NCBI GenBank assembly: GCA_937894515.1
Contig: CALCRH010000273.1
Coordinates: forward strand, 1 to 8,797
DNA from: an uncultured Clostridia bacterium
Lineage (GTDB): Bacteria; Bacillota; Clostridia; Oscillospirales; Oscillospiraceae
Length of the DNA: 8,797 nt
Direction: 5' to 3'
The position numbers were made by a program, and so were the translations under genes. The notes under the pieces are model-generated. The model saw only the letters and a list, made by a program, of their open reading frames with translations, had not been told where the DNA came from and made no database searches. Shown here piece by piece: positions 5,150 through 8,797 of the stretch (its first letter is position 1; each line of letters begins with the position of its first letter).

Positions 5150-5937
5150 CCAATAAGCGGCTGAATAAACTGGATAAGAGCAGCAACCGCTGCTGCAAAC
5201 TCTGCGGTTCCTTTGATTGCCTTTATGCCGGCCACTGCAGTTTTAAGAAATCCTTTTCTTGGCTTTTCAGTCTTACTTTCCTGCTCAATAACTTCAAGAT
5301 TGCTTTCCAAAGTTTCTTTCTCTTCATCAGATAACTCATCTGGTAATGCTGCTTCTTTTACAGCGCTAATTAGTTTAGAAAGCTTTTGAATATCAACGGT
5401 GTTTACTGTATTTGAGGCTGTTATGCTCGCATTATCGCTTGCAATATTTACCTGTCCATTTTTTACTGTGATGCTATATACAATTTTATCGTCCAAACCC
5501 ATATCAATTCCAACTTTTGTAAGATAGTTTTCAACATGACGGATTAGTACCATTGTTACGCGGTTATTAAAATCCTTTACGATATCCTGATAATGACTGG
5601 AACCGGAATAGGCTCTCCCTACGCCGTAACAAATGTTTAAGTTGTTTTCGACAATGTATTTCAAGATAGCATATACGTTTCGTACCTCTTCCTCATCAGA
5701 ATCTCCAAGAGAAAAAATAGCAGATAGTGTCTGAACCTCTCTGAATTCCTGCTGCATATCTTGATCACATTCACCGCAATCCGTTATATAATCACGAATG
5801 ATATCCTTTTCTGTAAGAAATCTGATGAACTTTGCCAGGACCCCGGAATAGTCATCCCAGTCTGCCTGAAGTAATCGATTCGATAAACTGTTGAAATCAT
5901 ACATGATTTTTCGAAGGTCATTCCTACTCAATTTCAT
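5146..5937 (-). CDS. Uncharacterised 263-residue protein with hydrophobic C-terminal tail
   Basis: I recognise no named domain. Layout seen: a helical N-terminal region (1-150) rich in charged residues, including KYIVENNLNICYGVGRAY (93-110) and FNNRVTMVLIRHVENYLTKV (123-142); a short beta-type segment GQVNIASDNASITA (161-174); a charged linker (195-228) with many Glu; and a C-terminal Ala/Ile-rich stretch AEFAAAVAALIQFIQPLIG (245-263), preceded by basic residues (K223-K241). The tail could insert in or lie on a membrane. From memory, GQVNIA.DNA..A-type segments occur in several proteins of phage-defence neighbourhoods; this is a hint, not an assignment. Its ATG lies inside the end of the zinc-ribbon gene (14-nt overlap) with GGGGTGA about 8 nt upstream, so translation is coupled. 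It is the last substantial gene of the operon. Confidence 0.85.
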   Translation of the reverse strand: MKLSRNDLRKIMYDFNSLSNRLLQADWDDYSGVLAKFIRFLTEKDIIRDYITDCGECDQDMQQEFREVQTLSAIFSLGDSDEEEVRNVYAILKYIVENNLNICYGVGRAYSGSSHYQDIVKDFNNRVTMVLIRHVENYLTKVGIDMGLDDKIVYSITVKNGQVNIASDNASITASNTVNTVDIQKLSKLISAVKEAALPDELSDEEKETLESNLEVIEQESKTEKPRKGFLKTAVAGIKAIKGTAEFAAAVAALIQFIQPLIG

Positions 5938-6385
5938 ACTCTTTCACCCCGCAAAAAGGACAATAACATCCAGTAATTTTTATTAAAGGCTTAATTTTTG
6001 CAGAACGCTGGCAACACTTGAAATCCGTTATTTCCAAAGCTTCTATTCCGGACCTAATAGGATTTTCTCGTTCATGTTTTGGCTTCTTTCCGGCTTTTAT
6101 TCGAAGTGAACTATGTTTCGTCGTCCTTTCAAGATTCTTAAAAGCGTTGTATACCGCGTCCATTGCATAGTTTTTTACCATAGTTTCGGCAAGGTCTAAC
6201 ACATCTGGAGTAAAATAATGTTTGCTAATAAGTCCACAACTGGGACAATATAGGTTTAGAATCCCATCATCCTCAATATCCGAAGCAGTAATTTTGAAAT
6301 ATGTACCGCAGTGTTCACATTGAAGGAGTACATATCCATCGGCATCACTTGGTATGCTGATTTGAAATGTCGTAGGGTACGACAT
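5924..6385 (-). CDS. Small protein with two zinc ribbons, unknown function
   Basis: 153 residues. The first zinc ribbon is C23-x2-C26 with C47-x2-C50. The second is at the C-terminus: C124-C125, then C140 and C142-x2-C145 (CYCPFCG); its first knuckle is CC rather than CxxC, so the metal ligands are less certain. The middle (60-120) is helical and basic, with KAGKKPKHER at 98-107. Such ribbons bind nucleic acid or protein, and no catalytic residues are apparent. Start ATG 6385 follows a G6 run (GGGGGGCGGAAGCT), a poor but usable ribosome-binding site. There is a 69-nt gap to the upstream DUF4238-like gene without a terminator. It overlaps the 263-residue protein gene by 14 nt, implying fixed stoichiometry and a likely joint function. 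Confidence 0.82.
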   Translation of the reverse strand: MSYPTTFQISIPSDADGYVLLQCEHCGTYFKITASDIEDDGILNLYCPSCGLISKHYFTPDVLDLAETMVKNYAMDAVYNAFKNLERTTKHSSLRIKAGKKPKHERENPIRSGIEALEITDFKCCQRSAKIKPLIKITGCYCPFCGVKEYEIE

Positions 6386-6454
6386 AGCTTCCGCCCCCCT
6401 ATGCTTAACAAATGTGCTCTGCTTTGATATCGCTTTTCTTTCAGTTTTGATTTT

Positions 6455-7255
6455 TTACTTTGATTCCCGAATTGCTGTTCTGTTTTTTTCGAGCATTTCT
6501 ATATTTCCCTGCAAAAAGGATTTGAGTCGGTTTAGTTCGTTGCGATCAGGTGTAGCAACAAAGCATTTATTAAAGGCATACTCAAACGCTAATGCGCTGT
6601 CATTCATAATAGCAACAACTTCCGAATCATTCACATACGCCAATCGTCCGGCCTCATCTTGGAATTCTTTGCTATCTGTTGGAATCATGGCAAACGCGCA
6701 AGTTGGAGATACCGGGGCAATGATATGCTGCTCTCCGTTATATCGCAGACAATATGTGCAGTTTCGAGGCACAGCAAAAGGTCGCAGCGTTTCATTCACC
6801 ATGACAACCATTTTGAAGTTCTCTAATCGTTTAGTCAAGCTCCCATTACTATTAAGCGAATGTGCCACCAGACGCTCATGTGTAACTACACCTGGAATGA
6901 ATTGCGAAAAGATACTGTTTTGCTCGTAAATATCAAGGGCAAAACGGCTTCTGCTCAGAGATGTAACGAGGTAATGCACAAAATCTTCTTCTACTGCGAT
7001 AGGTAAATTAAGGCTATTTTCCTGCCCCTGCAAAAAATCGCTGATAGCGGACACGACATTTGAAAAAGGTTCTTCAATATTTTGGCTGAGGCGCTGTTCC
7101 ATGTCAGCGGAATAATAGTCCGGTTCGGTCCCAAGAATATCCGATCCACATGAGCGGATTCTATTCAGATTTAGATCCAAGTACAGAACCCTTCCTGATC
7201 TTTCATCACGAAAGTTCTTAATGATAAAGTTTGGAAGTTGAATATGGGAATTCAT
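6455..7255 (-). CDS. DUF4238-like protein
   Basis: 266 residues, no signal peptide or membrane segment. The N-terminus HIQLPNFIIKNF (4-15) has the pattern of DUF4238 proteins, which begin with a H-Y-x-P-x-F-x-L-x-x-F motif. The acidic helix ADMEQRLSQNIEEPFSNVV (50-68) resembles the family's E-x..IE-x..F segment, and IIAPVSPTCAFAMIP (178-192) resembles its late P-L-S-P strand. NCTYCLRYNG (165-174) replaces the usual TSDxP-type motif, so the match is divergent. The family is of unknown biochemistry and often lies in mobile or defence regions. The ATG overlaps the stop of the ribbon-helix-helix gene as ATGA (7255-7252), so the two are translationally coupled. Confidence 0.7.
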   Translation of the reverse strand: MNSHIQLPNFIIKNFRDERSGRVLYLDLNLNRIRSCGSDILGTEPDYYSADMEQRLSQNIEEPFSNVVSAISDFLQGQENSLNLPIAVEEDFVHYLVTSLSRSRFALDIYEQNSIFSQFIPGVVTHERLVAHSLNSNGSLTKRLENFKMVVMVNETLRPFAVPRNCTYCLRYNGEQHIIAPVSPTCAFAMIPTDSKEFQDEAGRLAYVNDSEVVAIMNDSALAFEYAFNKCFVATPDRNELNRLKSFLQGNIEMLEKNRTAIRESK

Positions 7256-7452
7256 ATTCGGTTCCCCTTTTTTCCCTTGTCTTGCAGACGTTGTTGCTTA
7301 CTATCGTAGTCATCAATATACATAGAAATCGCGCGCTCCACGGCAACAGTCTTCGGCTGCCCGGTCTCCTCACAGAACTTTGTGAGCCTGTCCATCACAG
7401 GCGTTGCCATACGGATAGAAAAGGGCTGGGAATCTTTCTTAGGTCTGGGCAT
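7252..7452 (-). CDS. Ribbon-helix-helix (CopG/Arc-like) DNA-binding protein
   Basis: 66 residues. SQPFSIRMA (8-16) fits the DNA-contacting beta strand, MDRLTKFCEETG (20-31) the first helix and KTVAVERAISMYIDDY (34-49) the second helix with the expected turn, followed by a basic tail (KGKKGNRI). Length and layout match antitoxin or repressor proteins that bind DNA as dimers. It may autoregulate the operon or be the antitoxin to a neighbour. ATG 7452 has GAGGTGA about 9 nt upstream and lies within the end of the membrane-protein gene (14-nt overlap). Its own stop overlaps the next start by 4 nt, so it is locked between both neighbours. Confidence 0.75.
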   Translation of the reverse strand: MPRPKKDSQPFSIRMATPVMDRLTKFCEETGQPKTVAVERAISMYIDDYDSKQQRLQDKGKKGNRI

Positions 7453-8044
7453 CCGGTTTCACCTCACTTTTCTTAGCAGCTTCTTTCAAATAGAAATCAA
7501 TAGTTTGGTTTGTATTAACGGTAAATCGTTCTCCGGAAGCATCTTCAACAAATAAAGTCAGGGGTTTATCTGTGCGATGAAAATCTCCTTGTTCATTGCA
7601 CTCCGCAACAGCTTTACATAGCCTATTATACGGATAAAACAATCTAAACGAGCCGTTAGGACTAACCACCTGCGGCAAAACCACTTTTTGCACCTTTTTT
7701 ACTGTGTGATCATTCCCTCTGTCAAACCAATACAGCGCGTTAGAATCTGTCAAAAACCCCCAATCATCAATTTCTATCACTCTTTGCCCTTCATTGGAAA
7801 CCTGAATACCGGAAAAAATCGTGGTGGCCTCATCATCTTTGCCGCCAAAATTCCACCCTTTATACTCTTCCAGGTTTTCCTGAAAGCGCAATTTGAGTTT
7901 TTTCTGGTTCGCCTTATGGTTCAACCAAAGAGTGACAATGACGGCGGCAGATGTCGCCACTGCGGCAAAAATCTGTGCGATTGCCGCAATAGCGTCCCAG
8001 TTGAAACTGCTATGTACGCAACATTCAGCGCAACACTCTATCAT
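7439..8044 (-). CDS. Membrane-anchored protein with cytoplasmic beta-rich domain
   Basis: 201 residues. A Cys-rich N-terminus, ECCAECC (3-9), precedes one membrane helix of about 24 residues (18-41, AIAAIAQIFAAVATSAAVIVTLWL). Basic residues after the helix (KANQKKLKLR, 44-53) place the rest in the cytoplasm. The remainder alternates short strands, for example GIQVSNEGQRVIEIDDWGF (79-97) and LTLFVEDASGERFTVN (162-177), and looks like a beta sandwich. I do not recognise a named family; single-helix proteins with a VxNxGxRxVxI stretch are common and uncharacterised. ATG 8044 is firmly set by AAGGAGG 9 nt upstream, within the end of hsdS, 1 nt after the hsdS stop. A downstream overlap of 14 nt with the ribbon-helix-helix gene shows one operon. 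Confidence 0.8.
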   Translation of the reverse strand: MIECCAECCVHSSFNWDAIAAIAQIFAAVATSAAVIVTLWLNHKANQKKLKLRFQENLEEYKGWNFGGKDDEATTIFSGIQVSNEGQRVIEIDDWGFLTDSNALYWFDRGNDHTVKKVQKVVLPQVVSPNGSFRLFYPYNRLCKAVAECNEQGDFHRTDKPLTLFVEDASGERFTVNTNQTIDFYLKEAAKKSEVKPDAQT

Positions 8045-8045
8045 C

Positions 8046-8797
8046 TCACGCGCCCTCCTTAACCTTGACCTGACCGTTCATCAGCATCGGGAGCAGAAAA
8101 TCACGGAGAGATGCAAGGTCCATATTTTCATTGAAAGCATTGGATTTAGCCGCAAAAAGATTCTCAACCACCTCATCGAATTTATCAAGAACCGATTTCT
8201 TCGGAATAATAGTTTTCAAGTCTTGCAGTTCCGAAATCCGTATACCCTTGAACACGCTGCCTGTTGAACTGCCTTCCGCTTTTTTTACAAATAAATCACT
8301 CATAAAGGTCATATACAAGAAATTCGATGTCGCAATTTTGTAATTCGGTCTGATGGAAAAGACGGATTCGTTGATATCCCAAGTTTTCGGATTCTCTTTT
8401 ATTACATAGCATCTGCCCAAAGGCGCAATACTTGCAAACAGAATATCACCGATTCGAATATCGGAACGCCTATGAACGATGGCACGAGCTTCTTCATCGA
8501 TACAATCACAACTTGAAAAATCTACTGTTCCTTCTTTGGTAAGATTTTTTACCGTTAGGTAGCGGATCGTTCCACCGGTATTCAACTTAAAATTGTCACG
8601 AGGATTCAGACCGGTGTTAATCGAGGCAATGCAATCTCCAAAAGTACCGGCTTTCCACCCTTCCGGAATCTCTCTCTTGAGTTCCTCGTTCCAGACCATC
8701 TTGCCGCCGCTGGACTTATAAGGCTTGCCGTTTTCATCGGGGAAATCAAACTGAACGAACCAGTAGTCGTAGAGCAGTTTTGCCATTGATTCAAGGT
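8046..8797 (-). CDS. hsdS: Type I restriction-modification specificity subunit HsdS, C-terminal part
   Basis: DNA-recognition subunit of a type I restriction-modification enzyme; it joins HsdM (methylase) and HsdR (restriction/translocation) and sets the target sequence. 249 codons are visible and the frame is open to the window edge, so the first target-recognition domain is outside. Seen: the central conserved spacer helix end LLYDYWFVQFDFP followed by GKPYKSSGGKMVWN, then the second target-recognition domain (from about IPEGWKAGTFGD), including the family's G-D-I-L-F-A-S-I-A strand and the SSTGSVFKGIRISELQDLKTIIP block, then the C-terminal helix ending SLRDFLLPMLMNGQVKV. The ATG at 8786 is internal, not the start. 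The gene is intact to its TGA and leads by 1 nt into the accessory operon, so both probably share transcription. Which target it reads cannot be told. Confidence 0.95.
   Translation of the reverse strand, partial: LESMAKLLYDYWFVQFDFPDENGKPYKSSGGKMVWNEELKREIPEGWKAGTFGDCIASINTGLNPRDNFKLNTGGTIRYLTVKNLTKEGTVDFSSCDCIDEEARAIVHRRSDIRIGDILFASIAPLGRCYVIKENPKTWDINESVFSIRPNYKIATSNFLYMTFMSDLFVKKAEGSSTGSVFKGIRISELQDLKTIIPKKSVLDKFDEVVENLFAAKSNAFNENMDLASLRDFLLPMLMNGQVKVKEGA

Overview
The window looks like a Gram-positive gut clostridium, probably of the Oscillospirales/Ruminococcaceae type. This is an inference from strong AGGAGG ribosome-binding sites, TTGACA/TATAAT-style promoters, DapF-type lysine and cell-wall synthesis, and a GC-rich hairpin of a kind I associate with intergenic DNA of this group. 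The species cannot be named from the sequence. All recognised full-size genes lie on the minus strand, so the window reads functionally from right to left.

Right half (about 5.06-8.80 kb), accessory and AT-richer: the 3' part of a type I restriction-modification specificity gene (hsdS) is followed at once by a tightly packed operon of five small genes. These encode a membrane-anchored protein, a ribbon-helix-helix DNA-binding protein, a DUF4238-like protein, a double zinc-ribbon protein and a 263-residue protein with a hydrophobic C-terminal tail. The junctions are 1 nt, -14, -4, +69 and -14 nt, and a strong hairpin terminator (5016-5056) closes the operon. The position behind hsdS, the gene sizes and the overlaps suggest a defence-associated cassette. 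None of the five proteins has a function I can assign with certainty.

Middle (4.73-5.15 kb): a non-coding junction holding the terminator, a degenerate 56-bp tandem repeat (2.3 copies) and the promoter of the next gene. Base composition changes across this junction.

Left half (1-4.73 kb), housekeeping and GC-richer: a two-gene operon of a GNAT-like acetyltransferase and a DUF819 membrane protein ends at a bidirectional terminator (2397-2430). Next comes a 351-bp intergenic region with two divergent promoters. One drives dapF (diaminopimelate epimerase). The other points right and appears to drive a short orphan transcript of about 160 nt carrying a 19-codon ORF and ending at the shared terminator. 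After dapF and a hairpin-rich spacer comes a dicarboxylate/amino acid:cation symporter gene cut by the left window edge.

The most interesting items are the operon behind hsdS, the orphan small transcription unit at 2236-2430, and the 56-bp repeat array upstream of the acetyltransferase promoter.
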